Notes: generated by a model not told the origin, from the sequence alone. A stretch of DNA of 64,000 bases from Drosophila persimilis (GCF_003286085.1 NW_020825298.1:9114001-9178000); one strand, 5' to 3'. Positions 36,465 to 51,024 are shown, numbered from the stretch's first letter. Numbers and translations are program-made.

Positions 36465-39400
36465 GCATTGAACTTTGTTAAAATTCAAGCTACAACTTCG
36501 CTGTTTATGTAAATTTAATACCTATATGTTTTTGTTTCAAAAATATTTGCAAAATTCATTTAAATTTGCTGATGATTTAAATTGAATTTTCGTAAATTAC
36601 ATTTTCATTCGTAGGCAGTTATCTTTCGACTCTCTGCACGAATTTGATTGCTGTGCCTAGGCCCGTCGATGCCCTAGTCTGTCCACTCAAGTGTGTTCTG
36701 TGTGACACATTAAGTTCATTACATTAAACACTGATTTATTATCTCCAAGTCCATGCCCCAGTCCTGAGACGTGCTTCGTGCAGAATGTGGCTTAGTTGAG
36801 GGTCGAAGTACATGAAATATAGTCGGTATGTGAGAATTTTCCATTCGATTTGCATACTGAAACATTCGGACAGAGCTATCGCTCCCTCTGTACCTCTGGC
36901 CCTCCCTCCCTGCCGAGAATTTCCATTGTCGTTGGAAATGGCATTTTCAACTGCTGCCATGTCCTGCATTAATCATAGTTTGGCTCCGGCACCCTTCAGG
37001 CAACGGGCAACGGGCAACGTACTATTTCTGTCCACTTCATATTTCATGCATCAACTGCAACGTCATGGGTGCCAGTGCCAGTGGCAGTGGCAGTGCCATT
37101 GAACCCGCATTACGTTGCAAGGACACCTCCCAGAGCTCGAGCTCCCTTGGAACCTGAACAAAGCCAGGGGAGATTGAAAGGAACGTGTTCTTTTTTCTTT
37201 CTTTTTTGCTGGCTTCTGCCATTCGTATCAGTTTCCAAATGCAGCTGTTAACGTTTTTGGTTGGTTCTTTCTCTGGGTTCCTGGGTCTCCTTTCATTCTA
37301 GTATTTTCTTTCACTCTTTTGGGGTTCTTTCTCCCCTTGTTGGAGCGCTTTTCACTCTTTGCCAACCTTGATTTGGCAGCTCGATAAAAAATCACTTCGA
37401 CCAATTAGTTTCGGGCTAATCTTTATCTCGTTTTTTCCCTATTCTCTATTTTTTTCCCCCCCTAGTATTTACCTTTCACTGGTTGCTTTAGCTGTCGATG
37501 TACTCGTACCCAGTGTTTGCTGAGTTCAGGGGTGTATTGATTGAGATTAAAAAGAGGTCCGTACTCAATAAGGTATTCTGCATGGTATCCGTAAAAACCT
37601 TGGGTTTGGTATCATCCAAATCCTTGTCAGATCTGAGAAATAAAATATGTATAAAATTCGTAAAAATATGGACTTCTTAGGGACTGTGATTGATAGAAAA
37701 AGCTTTAATATCTAGAGTTTTGTTCTTGTTTTCAAGAACAGCGCCAAAATCGTGGATAAAGTATTATTTTTTAGAGGCTTTCATATATTTTGTATTTATA
37801 AAATGCGAGGCCAAGATAAATCCTCACCTAAAATATAGGCCTTGAGGTTTTTATTGTTATAAATAAATTTAAATATTGTAAAACGGGTATCCCTTAGTCG
37901 TGGCATGTTTTTCGCTTGTGTTTTGTTTTGTATCCTTCTTCTCTATCATTTTCCGTTTATTTGTTTGCCTTTGCCCGTGCGATAGTGCGATAAACATTGA
38001 AGTGGGGCCATCAAAATACAAGCGCACTCACTCACTCACTCACGCACACATGGGACAAATCAACAATGTCTCTGTGTGTGTATATCACACATTTCCTTGT
38101 GTGTGTGTGCGTGTGTGGGGAAAAGATACTCTGCTAACAGCCAAGGTGTTGCCCATTATAATTAATCATTCTGTGGAGACACAACATCAGCAGCAGCAGG
38201 AGACAGTTAGGAGCCAGGCAGGAGCCCGCAGGACCCAGGCACGAGTGGCGTGGCCCATCAGATCAGTCGACAGCCTGGAGAATTTCATTCGTTTTGATGC
38301 ATAATTTAACTTTATTACAAAAATGTGTTCCACACTTTTAGGTGACAATCTACACGACGTGCCCATTTGTCTTTCCCAGAAGGGTGGCGTTTCTCTGGGG
38401 ATTGGGGGTCATGACAGTGGTCTGTGATTTCACTTTCGACCTGGCAGTAGAAATTTCTGCATGAGTGGCGCTTAACGTCTGTTGAAACTGTTGAAGAGGA
38501 AGCTTTTTCGATATTTTTTAGGAAAAAACTGTGAAAGACAAGTTTCAGAATAAAGTCTGAAGATAGAAGATTGGCTGGACTCTACACCACCGGCTAGCTA
38601 GCTTTCAGTGAGACACCCATACTCTACAAATCACTCCAATTTAAAAAAAACAATAGACATTACATACTTCAAAAGAGAATACCCAATAATACCCACAAGA
38701 ACAAATTACATGTCGTGTACATTCGCTGCGAGACCCAAAATGAACTGGTTCCGCGCTTCCACTGCAGAAGCGGTTCGCGGAAGATTCGACTCCCACAAAA
38801 GTTGCCTGTTATCTTGGAAGAGAAATTTGGCCAAAAGTTTACCGAAAATTCGGCTAAAACTGTTAGGGAGTTAAGGAGAATTTCGCGTAAAAGTTGAACT
38901 CCTCAAACTATTAAGTATAAAACTTTGCCCCTAAATGAACTAGTTCTCGATTTACTTTGGCTGCCTCTTAGAAAAATGTTGGCTTAAGCCACAAAGTTTT
39001 TGTTAAAACTCATTTGCAATTAGACGAAAATGACACATGAATGGGGCACAGCCACAGGGATACCAGGAATTAGGGGGCATAAAGAGAGCCAAAAGTGTGA
39101 GAAATGTGGTCTACTTAGAGCTACGCAATTCCGTCTTGTCTTTTATTTGTCATTAGACAACTTTTTGACATTATCCTTTTGGTTTTGTGGAAAAGTTTTC
39201 CACACACACCCCAAACACAGCCAGGCTCCGCAAATGAGATTTGTAATTAGCCCGCGACTGCCGCTGCCGTTCATAAAACGAAATGTTTCTTTTATTTTTA
39301 ATGCTAATTGCTTTTTAATGCGTAACTCGAAAGTTTTTGGCCAACAATTAGGCCTCCAAAGGGTGGAAGTCTCTGCGCCCCCAAGATGATTTCACGCACG

Positions 39401-42400
39401 AGCTGGCACATGAAATCCATCCTCTGCTCAGATTACTTGTAAATTATGCCCACAATCCTTTTAGGCTGTCACTTTTATTGTGAATAATTTTGTGTTAAAA
39501 TCAAAATGGCTCACACGAGGAAGGGCCACGGCAGAGACGATACAAATTGTGCCTGGGAGACAGTAAAAGGAAAAGGCTGTGCCCTGCCTGCCTGAGAAAT
39601 CGACAGGAAAAATGCTTGGCTTCTGGCATAAACGGGTGGGGATGTGTCCTTAAAGCTGGGCAGGGAAATGGCAGGACCACACACAGGGGATTACCGAACA
39701 GAGAGAGAGAGAGAGAGAACATCCATTGATATCTGGCCAAAAGCCAAATAGGGACTTTTTTGTACTGTACAACAAAGGATGAGCTAGGGCAGTGTCTTGT
39801 GGTAGAATTTCTATGAAAATATTGTGTTTTTCAGAGACATTTCTTTATATTTGATTTGATTTGATAAGGCACTACTTATAATTATAGTGGTAATGCTTTA
39901 TTTTTATGATTTTTACTTATCATATATCGATTATTACATTGCCCTATTTTATTTCATTCTTTACTGATAAGATATTACGTTAGATAACAGCCATTGCGGA
40001 ACCACACAGGAATTTTTTATTTACAAATTTGATTATATATCTCAAATATTTGTAGATTGCAGCATTGTACAAAATTACATCCAACACTCCTTCTTTAGGC
40101 ATTCCTAAGCGATAGCTTAGAAGAGATCTACATTAAACCATCCTTTTTGACAAACCTTTTGCTTTGATCTAGTACAAATCTGATAGAACTGGTATTTAAG
40201 GGTATGGTAGCATTTTCTACACGATATTTGTTATATTCTAAGTCAAAAATCGTAGCAATTGAATGGTTTACCTTTCCCCGAAATCAACCTCCAATCAATT
40301 GGGGATAGCATCGATTTTCTTTCATATTTTTCGTGTGAATTTCCAAAGCATACTTAACAGGGCAGTGCAAAAATAAACCTTCTCAAAGGAGAAACCAGCA
40401 AAAGGGTCTGCTCCGTTTTCGCTGCCAGCAGCAGAAGCAGTTTTCAATTTCATTGATGTACAAATACAACAAGTTTATGTGGATGTGACAAAGGCAGAAC
40501 GTACGACCTTCCTACCAACCCCACATCCGCACTCCACAAAATGAAATTGTTTTGCCTTTTACACAAAATTTACAATACTTATCCCCCTATATTTGGTTTC
40601 GGTTTGGTTTCGGTTCGCCTCGGCGCGTGTGTGAATTTATTTATTTGAATTTCATTTTGTGGTTGCCTTCCGGGACCCACTTCCTCTCCACTCTCCACTC
40701 CAGACTCCCTGCCAGGGTCCCTCTCCGAGTTTTGTGGACAACTTTGCATTACAAATTTGCCTCGGCTTAAAATGACGTGCGAAATGTTTGCCTTCTTTTT
40801 TTCCTTAGCTGCTTTTTCAAGTGCTAAAAATTAACGTGACTTTTGGACCATTTTTCTCTCGTTTTCTCGTTTGTTCTTTCAGTTTTTCCTTCCAGCAACT
40901 GTTTGGTCCAGTTGTTCATTTGCATGGGAAATCCATTAGAAGGCAAAAAGAGAAAGTATTACGTTTTTGTTCTGTTGAGTTTTGACCGAGTTTCCGCTTT
41001 GGCAAAAATAATATTTGCGATTCACGTGCGTTAGGGCGTGAGGTTTGTCCGCGGATGGGGCTTCTGCTCTGGGGCTGGGACTAGGGCTTTATGGGGTTTA
41101 TAAGGCAGTCCCTTGTGTGAAACTGAATAAAGCCTTGTTAAGTTCTCAAATGGCTGGTGAAAAGCTGTCGTTCAGAAGGGAAAGGGAAGTCCTTGGAGGA
41201 TTAATTGGCGGATTAGACGATAAAAGTGAGAAGAATTTCAAGTGAAAGATTATTCCTTATGGAATTATGAGATTGTTTTATAGATTCCAGAAGGGATTAT
41301 CTGAGATATGGGCTTCAGAAAAGTTACCTATATATATCTCATTAGGACACAAACATACATTTTGCTGATAAAAAAATATTATTAATTATTATTATTAATT
41401 GATTAAATCAAACATCAACAGCTGGTGAAAAAGCTCATTAGCCTTGCACACTCCATTTATTTATTTATTAATTTATTAATCTTTCGATGTTTTTATTGAC
41501 TGATTTCTTTTTTTAATTCCATTCGAACGTTGTTTCGCTGTCAAGGATACAAAAAAATACGAAATACGTTTTTCAGAACCTATTTAATATTAGCCGTTTC
41601 CGCACTTCTCCGATTTACTTTCATAATTTACTCAATCAATACTCGTATTTGCTTTGCTTTCGTATTTCGTATGAATTTTTAAACTTTCACATTCCACTCT
41701 TGATTTTTAATTCAATATAAATTCTTTGTCTTATTCTTTATTTATTCAATTCAATATAAATATCTACACGTGTTCCACTCTTCCACTTCCGTATATCACG
41801 CTTTCAATAACTGCTCTCTCTCTCTTCATCGCTTATTTGTATCTACAGAATTGTTTCAGTTAGTATCTCAGCACTCCACATATGTTTCCCATTGCATACT
41901 TTTCAGCGTCTTCTCTTTTTTTGCTCCAAATTTCGCCCATAGCTTCCTTACTTTCTAATATTTCTGTGATTTATGTGTGCGCACAAGTCATGACTTTTTT
42001 ATCAGCAATGAATTTACATAATAATGTTTACCTATTCCTCTGCTTCCTCCTTGTTCTCGTGTATTTTTGTGGGTTGCCTGGTAATTTATTGATAAGCGGA
42101 ATACCATACCCATGGAAAACCCGTATATCCACAAGCTTATTCAATATGTTGCACATGCAAAAAAAGACAGAGAGAAGAGGATAACCGTAAGCATCTATAA
42201 CAGGCATTTTCATGGGCCAATGATGCCGCAATAATGTGCTCCCCACCCAACCCCTCCCACCCACAGCCAAAACACACCTGTTCTCCACTGTTCCCTGTTC
42301 TCCTCTCTTGGAGGATAATCACCGGGATGATGATGATGATGGCACTGCTGGGGATGTAGATGATTTGTTGCTTCGGCCCCCGAATTTATGGGCTCTGCGA

Positions 42401-45082
42401 ACAGGCTCATAAACAGCCCCAGACCCGGCCCCAGCCGCAGATCCGAGAAGGCCTCGCGCACAAAACCGTCAATAAATTAAGCCGAAACCTTTTTTTTTTG
42501 CCCCAGATTTTGAGTAAGTGATTTCCATGCAGGGTCGCATTGGGTCAGGTTTGGTGAACAGAGGTTTTAGGTGTTGATTTGGGCCTTCGGTTAATTGGCT
42601 AGAGAGAGAAAGAGAGAGAGCATTGGGTCTGCTATCAATAGCAATATTGTGGCAGGTCAGGGTGGTTGAAGGTTTTTCCTTATGGGATGCCTAACATAAG
42701 TAATACTTAGACGGTTCTTTATGGGCATATGTACTCTTTGATGATAAGGGTACATGGAGTTCATGAAAAGGTTTCTAAGAGCCAAAAAGGAAACTGTTTC
42801 GACCCCATAATGAAAATATATAGAACTGTAACAAAAATATGCAATGCAATACTACTATCGATACAAATCAAACTATTGAACAGCTTCAATAGCCGAGTCA
42901 TCATCGAGCCAGACATCTACATATGTCTGTATCTTGATGTTGAGTCCTGTGTGCCTCGATTGCATTTGAGGCATTGCGACACTCGTATTTCTATCTGTTT
43001 GTCTGTCCGAGTTTCGGCTATCCTGATGTCGAGCCACGTGGGATTCAATACTATTTTTTGCTTGATCCAGTGACCTAAGAGATTTGTAGTTCTTCTTTTC
43101 TGAAGAACCCCCCAGAGGTTTCCATTCCAAGTATCGAGTGTCTTATTGTCACGGCACTCCACTACGACTCTTTACTCTTGCGTCTTGCCTTTTCTTCACT
43201 TAACAATATTCTATGGCCAATCGATTTGCTTTACTCCCCCTACAACCTCTTTCGTGGCAATTCAATTTGAGCATCAAAAAAGTTGTAGCCTTCTTTGGCC
43301 ACTCTCGACCACTTTGTGCCCTCAAGTCGTGGCCAATTTTCCACTGGCCCTTCCCGCCCTCCCCGCCCCACTTAAAACCGCAAAAGAACAAGTTGGCCAG
43401 CAACTTAGCGGCGGAGATAAATTGAGTGGAAGTTCCGATTGGCAATGAGACAGAGAGAGACAGAGGAAGAATAAATCGAATGCAACAGGGGAACATAACT
43501 TTTTCGTGACCCTCAACATATTACAGTGAAGAAGGAGACCCAACCCAGCCATCGGGAATGGAATTTATCCTCCCCTAGGAGCCCCTGGCCTGGTCTGATC
43601 AATTAATTCAAGCACTTTGCGGTCAACAGAGGGGGAGGGCAACAGGGTAAGAGGGCAGCAGGGCAGGAGGTCAAGGCTTTCCATTTGAATTATTGAATGC
43701 CTGTCATTTGCATGTCGCTGTTGTATTCGTATTCGTTTATTAAATGAAATGGATTCGAGGCAGAGCGAATTCCATTCCATTTTAGTTGATGACTTAATCG
43801 AATTGTATTTATTGAGATGGAAATTTTGTGGGTACTTGGGGTTTTCTTTTGTTGTTCATTGGTTCGTTGGTTCGTTTTATGCACAATATTTCCTGGCAAG
43901 CGAGGGCCATATTTAATCAATCAATACTGAGTTGAAGGGCTTAAAAGTGGAGTTTATGTGGTATTTTTTTGGGTAAAAAGAATATTAGAGAGGCTTATGC
44001 TCTATCTTTTAGCATATTTAAAGCATATTTAGCATATATGATGTGTAAATCCTTTAGTTATGGAACTAAATCGTGTATTCCTCTGTCCTACAGTAGATAT
44101 AGTACCTCATTTATTCAGATATTTCTTGTGGTATGTAGAGGCGCGGGATGGGATCCATCTCTCAATCACACCCTGGGATGTATTTGAGTTTAATTTGAAG
44201 AGTTAGTGGATAGCTCGCATTAGTTGTCCCTATTTTCAAGACCGTCATAAAACCATCACCCATTGAAAGACCATATCTAAAGACCCAAGTAAACAATTGT
44301 AACCAACAAAAGTGCTATGCAAAATAGCTAAAATAGGTATATAAAATTCCTCCTAATCATAAAAATATTTTCTCTCCCACTGAAATGATTAGAAAAACCT
44401 CCTCAGATTTATGTGAATTTTACATCTTCAGTACCTATAAATAATATTAGTTTTCCAACTCTAACATTCTTCCTTCTGTCTCCCATAATAAGGTCAAGAT
44501 ACTTAAGTTTTCTCACCGCTTCTTGAGGCACTGAAGTCTTCCCTCAGCTCCTAAAGGTACTTAAGTTTTCCCTCAGCTTCTAAGGGCTCTTAAATTGTCC
44601 CCGCTTCTTGGGGAAAACATTTTCCGATGACTCATTGGATTTGATTTCCCAATTTAACGGTCAACGAACTTTGGCAAAGTTTCCGCCTTATTGTTCCCGA
44701 TATAGTTATAGTTGTTGTTCGGTTTCAGCCATAGATTATACTACTATATTTATATCGATTTGATAATCACAGAATTATGTAAATTTTTGGTGGGTCAATG
44801 CTTTGCAGATCCTTTCTGGTCTCCCTCTCTCTGTGTCTCCTGTTACTCCTGTACTCCTGCCTCTGTGATTAATGTTCCACTGCCAGTTCTGATGGCTGGG
44901 CTATCGAGTGTCCCTGTCCGCCTGTCATTTGTCGCTGTCCGTTGTCCTGGGTTACTGCCAACAAAATTCTGCCCAGAAGCTGGGTGATAAAAGTTTTTCC
45001 ATGTCCGTTGCTGTCAGGCAGCCAAAAAAAGAACCAACGAGGGGGAACGTTGTGAGTTGCTGCGGACACCGCAACTCTACGG
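36465..45082. other. Gene-poor noncoding region
   Basis: No open frame here has coding character. Visible simple repeats are CACTCACTCACTCAC at about 38029-38043, a (GT) tract at about 38098-38117, (GA)n at 39701-39718, and GA-rich runs at about 42602-42621. T-rich and CT-rich runs are common, as in long Drosophila introns or intergenic enhancer DNA. Confidence 0.4.
39701..39718. repeat. (GA)n microsatellite
   Basis: Eighteen bases of uninterrupted GA, preceded by an ACA trinucleotide. Such tracts are candidate GAGA-factor sites, but no promoter is seen beside it. Confidence 0.8.
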
Positions 45083-46167
45083 TTATACCCGATACTAAGT
45101 CAGTATGGCTCTCCTCCGGCAGACGCCGCTAATATTTAACGACACGACAAAGAGTGCGTGCGAGAGAGACAGAAAATCAGTCTGAGCGTGACGTCGGGCG
45201 CTGCGTAGCCAGTGCAAATTGATTTGCTCCTTTTGGCTATGAAAATGATCTGATCTGATCCAGATTCAGCAACCTGATAGATATGGTTATTATCTATGAT
45301 TCTGCGTTTTTAGTTTTCTCAAATCTGCAATATTGTGGATGCAACAGATTTTCGTCCTTTGTGGGGGCGGATGGGGGTGGGGCGAAATTCTGAGATATAC
45401 GTTTTATAGTGACATCTTAAAGGAGTGTGTGTACCAAATTTGGTTACTCTAGCCTTAATAGTCTCTGAGATTTGTGGTTGCCTCAGATTTTCGTCCTTTG
45501 CGGGGGCGGAAGGGGGTGTGGCGAAATTTGGACAGGAAACGGTCAAGGTCCGATATCACAGGAGTGTGGATACCAAATTTGGTTGCTCTGGCTTTTATAG
45601 GTTCTGAGATCCTTGAACTCATATTTTGCAATTGGCAAAACCGACCATGAAACCTGTGTGTTAGAGTGAGACAGAGCGAGAAAGAGTGAAATTGTTTTCG
45701 TGATTCTGGCTGTAATAATTATACGATCTGGTTCAGATTTTGCACTCCAGAAGATATAGTCATCTTCTACGATTCTGCGTTTTTAGTTTTCTCGTATCGT
45801 CAAAATTGTGGATGCCACAGATTTTCGCCCTTTGTGGGGGCGGAAGTGGGCGGGGCAAAGTTTTGAAATATTTTTGGAGCAGTGACATATCACAGAAGTC
45901 TGGATCCAAAACATCGTTGCTCTAGCTCTTATAGTCTTTGAGCATTAGGCGCTGAAGGGGACGGACAGACGGACAGACGGACAGACGGACAGACGGACGG
46001 ACGGACAGACGGACAGACAGACATGGCTCAATCGACTCGGCTATTGATGCTGATCAAGAATATATATACTTTATGGGGTCGGAAACGATTCCTTCTGGAC
46101 GTTACACACATCCACTTTTACCACAAATCTAATATACCCCAATACTCATTTTGAGTATCGGGTATAA
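45083..46167 (+). mobile_element. mini-me / DINE-type Helitron-like non-autonomous element
   Basis: The element is bounded by a perfect 14-base inverted repeat, TTATACCCGATACT at 45083-45096 and AGTATCGGGTATAA at 46154-46167. Near its right end is a (GACA/GACG)n array at 45961-46023, followed by ATGGCTCAATCGACTCGGCT and AAGAATATATATACTTTATG then GGGTCGGAAACGATTCCTTC. A GTCY-type microsatellite plus a TA-containing conserved core is the hallmark of mini-me elements of Diptera. Its left part contains an internal duplication (about 45250-45420 against 45722-45900) and three copies of a GTGGGGGCGG-type unit. No coding capacity is visible, so it would be non-autonomous. The length (1085 bp) and intact ends suggest a fairly young copy. 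Confidence 0.75.
45961..46023. repeat. (GACA/GACG)n microsatellite inside the mobile element
   Basis: Fifteen or so tetranucleotide units of GACA and GACG, which read as GTCY on the other strand. It is an integral part of the mini-me-type element and a likely site of length variation. Confidence 0.85.
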
Positions 46168-47564
46168 AAATATGGTAGCAAAAGGAAGAACCAAAGAAAA
46201 AAGGAGAAAGAGGATATATTGTTGTAGTAACTTTTAATGAGAATTTATGAGTTCTCTTTCGGAGATGAATTATTGATACACTTAACTGGCTTTGACATCC
46301 AAGGGGGGGAGAAGTCTTTGAAATATAAAAAAGAGAATACTTAGTAGAGAAAACAGACTGAAATTAAAAGTTAACAAGGCCAAAAAAGTTTGCGAAACAA
46401 TAAAAAGGCAACCTGACAGACCTGTTAGAGCGGAAACTTTAAATACGGAGTCTGCAAAGTAAACTTTTCGATCCAACGTATCTGTCGAAGGTTCATAGAA
46501 ATAAACCATAAATGTAGTCGTTGAGCAGAAATTATAGTAGATGTACATCTAGAAAGAGGATCAATAGGCAAAGACGGAAACTAGGCAGTCGAGTAGTCCG
46601 TTATTCTTTGAATTCGTATTTGCTGAGAGCGTGAGAGAATCGTCTCAGCCAAGGCGAATTTACTTATTAGGTGGTATCATCCCCACATCTGCTCTCTTTC
46701 GAGGACCATCCTTTTGACAGTATGCAGGCTAACGTACAGAACGTAAAACGTTAGCTATCTCTTTCTAGCGCTTGTCTCTCTGAGAGCCGGGAGAGAGTGG
46801 ATGGTCCTCACCACAGCAGACGACGTCAGCTTAGTACTATTTTTCCCCATGGACTTAGCTGAGGGGGTGAGGGGGCGAGAAAAGGCAGGACGATCAAAAA
46901 GGAATTGCTCAGTATGATCCCCTATTAACTTCATAAATGTTTATCAAGTAAATCCAGAATGGACAAATTAAATTCCCAAGCGAAAATAAACCTCCATTGA
47001 TTCCACCACTCGCTAAGGCTTTTCTTATTTTGAAAAAGAAAAGAAAACCCCAAAGATTAACAAAATCCTGCTGCCTTGATTTTTGTAGCCTTTGAGGATT
47101 AATTAAAATGTTTCCCATTGGAAAATCCCTAATAGAATTACACACAACACGCACACAAACACACACACAGAAAACCCTTTTAATTTTCAGTTCAATTTTC
47201 CTTTGGATATAATTACCAGCTGCGAAATCCATTTAGTGGCTTTTAGCTTGTGGCAACGTGTAGCTCTAGCTCTATATACAATATATTTATTTATATACAC
47301 TGAAAATTGAATTAAAAGTCCAAAGTCCATAAAAGCAAAGAGCCCACCCCTGGGGGGGTACCGACCAGTCTGGAAATTGAATCAACTCCAACGCTAATTG
47401 ACCAGGCTAATTTGTAGCATAACAAATAACCGCATTGGGGCCTGTACAGTGTACCCCGGACCTGGCCAACAGCATGGTCCAAATAAACTTGGTTAATAGC
47501 GTATTAAGCGTGAATGTGCGGCAGAGGCGGTCCCCTTTCCATTAACTTTTATGGCCATATGGAG

Positions 47565-47594
47565 GGAGACAGAGAGACAGAGAGACAGAGAGAC

Positions 47595-47628
<34 letters not shown>
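47565..47628. repeat. (GAGACA)n / (GA)n microsatellite
   Basis: A composite tract: five to six AGAGAC units grade into about ten GA units. It is a likely polymorphic locus and a possible GAGA-factor binding stretch. Confidence 0.85.
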
Positions 47629-48831
47629 TTTCTCATATGAAAAACTCATAGAAAGGCAAACATGGAAGGTCGTTCGAGTGCGGATGAACGATACCCAGGA
47701 TGTGCCCGAGTGTGTATCTGTGTGTGCCAGTGTGTGCGCGTGTGTGAGCGAGGTAGTCGAGCAGAAATGAGAGATGCTTGATATTGGTTCTGGAATGATA
47801 AAGCAACATTTTCATATATCATATTCGCAAGAAGAGAATACAAAAATAAATTCAATGGAAATCCTTCTTGAACAGAGTTTTTCAATGGATTAAACATACA
47901 TTTTGTATTAAATAATGAGCATATGGCTAGAACACAATATTTCTGCTTGGTTTCAAAGGGTGTTTCTCCTCCTGGTTTTTAAAACTATAATCTCCATAAG
48001 TATCTCCGACTTAATGGTATAAACCTATCTGAGTGATGGACAGACGGGGACGGGGCCTAGAAATCGCTGTGACCCCACGCAGAATAATTCTATTAATTGT
48101 TTATAATTCTTCAAAAGTTGTTGTTCTCAGAAGAGTATGTGGAACTTCGGGATGTTATGGAGGATGTCCTTGTGGGTTAGGGCTCTAAATGAAGTAAAAA
48201 TTTCTGTTAAAGTTCTGATAATTTTCAGTTCTGTAGTTCCTGTAGTTCTTGCCCAATTAAATCACTAAAATGCACACCAAATCAATAAAATTCGGTACGC
48301 TCTGCTCTCCTTTCAATACCAAATTAAGTGCCACACAAGGTTCCAATTAAGCCACGGCCCGTGGCATGGTAAGACCCACTTAATCACACACTCAGACTCC
48401 CAGCGGCTGCCGCCCCACCATCAAAGTTCCGCTGAATTACCATAGTCCATAGCCTATGCTATGCAGGACACGCACAGGCAGATCCCTACAGAACTAAGCA
48501 TAATTTAATTGTCAGCGGCTTTTGGTAATCGAAATCAAACAGCCACGGCATTCGGAGGAGGAGGCAGAGGCACAGGCAGAGGCATTCAACGCGTTGCAAT
48601 TAGCACTTGCCACAAGTAGAGGCAGAGGCTGAGGCTCAGCGGCAAAGTTCTAATGAAGTTTCGTGTGGCTGATGGCAAAGATTTTCAGTTGCCTAATTAG
48701 CCAAAGGCTGGCAGATAACTTGGCCTAATTGAAATTATTCCTCCATGTGTGTGCTGGTTACAGCCTGTCTCTCATTGTCTCTCCCTGTCTCTTTCTCTGG
48801 TGCAAATGGGGACTCCCCACTCCGTGCCGTG

Positions 48832-48855
48832 CCTCTGTCTCTGTCTCTGTCTCTG
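48832..48855. repeat. (CTGTCT)n tract
   Basis: Four near-perfect hexamers of CTGTCT inside a longer CT-rich segment (48765-48860). No associated gene. Confidence 0.75.
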
Positions 48856-50988
48856 GTGTGTGTGCGCGTGTTTGGTCAACGGCTTTATTGAATTTTCTGC
48901 TGGAACAGGCACCACTTCTGCAGCTGTTGTTGCCTTCTGACCGACCAGCCTCTCTACATGTCTGAGGGAGTGTGCATGCCTCTCAGAGTGTTGATAAGTT
49001 GAAAAAAAAGAGCTTGGTTTTCCCCCCTCCCAAAAAAAACAACGAAACAAAAAGGAGCTTAAAGTGCCATTGTTTTTGTTGCCACTGTTGAATGGACAGC
49101 AGCAAAGCCAAATGAATAAGCGGCGAGTGGCCGAAAGAGAGGTGAAGGCGAGGAGAAAGTAGAGAAATTTCGAGAGTGCGAAAGTGCACTTGAATTTGTG
49201 GGATATCCTGTAGAGGGAAACAGAGAGAAATTTTAGGAAGATTTATGCATATTTTTCCTTGAATTTTCTCATATTTTGCAGATTTTTTTCCCGTCTTTGT
49301 CCTCTTTGTCTTTACTATATGTTTTTAATACAATCATGGCACCAAAGAAGTATGCTGAATATTTCATAAATTCAATCATTCTATCTGACATAAATTTGCT
49401 CCATTTCTCTAGATCATTTTATATCTTCTAAAAACGTTCTTTGTCTTAATATTTGTTTACCTTGCTCTTCTTTCAGGATATCTTCTAAGATTGCTCTATA
49501 AATTTTTGCTTGGTAAGTTTTAAACCACTATTTGGACATCCGAAAAGAACGATATTATGATATATATGATATTATATTCCCACTAGCCATAAGATTTCAA
49601 AATTTTCAGAAAAATACAAGAATATTTTCATAAAAGAAATTCTTCAAAATATATTTTCATACAAAAATTCTTCAAAATACATTTTCAATATTAGTAGTTA
49701 CTTGAAGGGAATGATTCAATATTTACTAGTACTCTGTCTTTTAGAAAAACTTATTCAAATCACAAAAATGATTCATAAAAGCCTTGATAGACGCATTCCC
49801 CTTTAATGCCTTCAAAAATTGCGAGTCCTGCCTTCAGTCAGATTCGAATCCCACCGAATCAATTCGGCGTATATAATAGGTACTATCTCTCAATAGAGAC
49901 CCTCTGCAAAAAACACATAACATAAATCTTTGAACAAACCCCACACGAATTGCCCACTCCTTTAGGACTCTTGGGGGTATCTGTATTTAATTACTTCAAT
50001 CCGAAATATCAGCCACCATTCGGTTGTTACTTTGTGGTTGGCTTAAGCTCTTTTCACTTGGCTCATTAAAAAACGTTGCCAACTTTTAATGGCAACTTAA
50101 ACGCACAGAAAGCCAGGCCAGGCCAGACCACCAAAAGGCCACAAGAAAAGTGTGAAAGGTATAGCCAGGGGAAAATTCTAGGTACCTACAAAACAGGCAG
50201 AAGAATTTACTTAATTTTTGTCACTCTAAAATTAAGCTTTAAATACCGTTTCGTCCCTTTTGGAGGCGTGCAGTTTTGTTGCTTTTATTTATGTTAATGG
50301 CGGGGGCCCATTAACATTTTGCAATGCCTGTAATATGCATATTAATTGGTTGTTTGACACAAGTTTGACGCAATTCAACCTTGACGCGGGGGAGGCTTTG
50401 ATCCAGGGCAACCAGGCAGGACCCCAGGGGGGAGGGAGTCTGCAGCAATTTTGTGGCAGCCAAAACCAAAAGCGATGCCAGGTTCAATGGCCCCTCGATT
50501 GGGTCCTTGGGTGAGTTCTTCTTTGTGGCTGAAATGTATCCCCTGGTGGCTCATTGGAAGGTGCAAAATACGAGTAATTGGCCATTTAGCATTTTACAAC
50601 AAGGCGATCAAAAAATTTGGAAATTGAATCTATCTCTCTCGCTCTCCCTCCAGAGGAGAATAATGTTCGCATTTGCTCAACATTTAAGAATGTATTTAAC
50701 TTTATGTCTGACATTTATTTTACTTGGTTTTGTTTTTTGTTGGTTGCCATTTTAGCCATTTTTGTGAGCCTCTTTTGTTGCTCTTTTATGGCCATTATCT
50801 GCGTGCTTTCGTTGGGGCCACAGGTGGAAGTCCTGAAGGATGTTTGGAACCCCGGCGACTGGAGCGGAGTGGCAGCTTATTGGGTCATCTGAAGGGTCAT
50901 TTTTTGGCTTTATGGTCACGTAGTATAAGACAGGACCACGTACGGGGCTGCCTGCCCTGAAAGTTGAATGACTTCAACGAGTATGAGA

Positions 50989-51024
50989 GTGTGTGTGTGT
51001 CTGTGGGTGTGTGTGTGTGTGTGT
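50989..51024. repeat. (GT)n microsatellite
   Basis: Two GT runs separated by CTGTGG. Such dinucleotide tracts are the commonest microsatellites in Drosophila. Confidence 0.8.

Noticed and set aside
50453-50960. Overlapping + strand frames with hydrophobic stretches (about 50617-50892)
   Set aside because: Hydrophobicity comes from T-rich DNA. There is no codon bias or initiation context, and overlapping frames look equally good.
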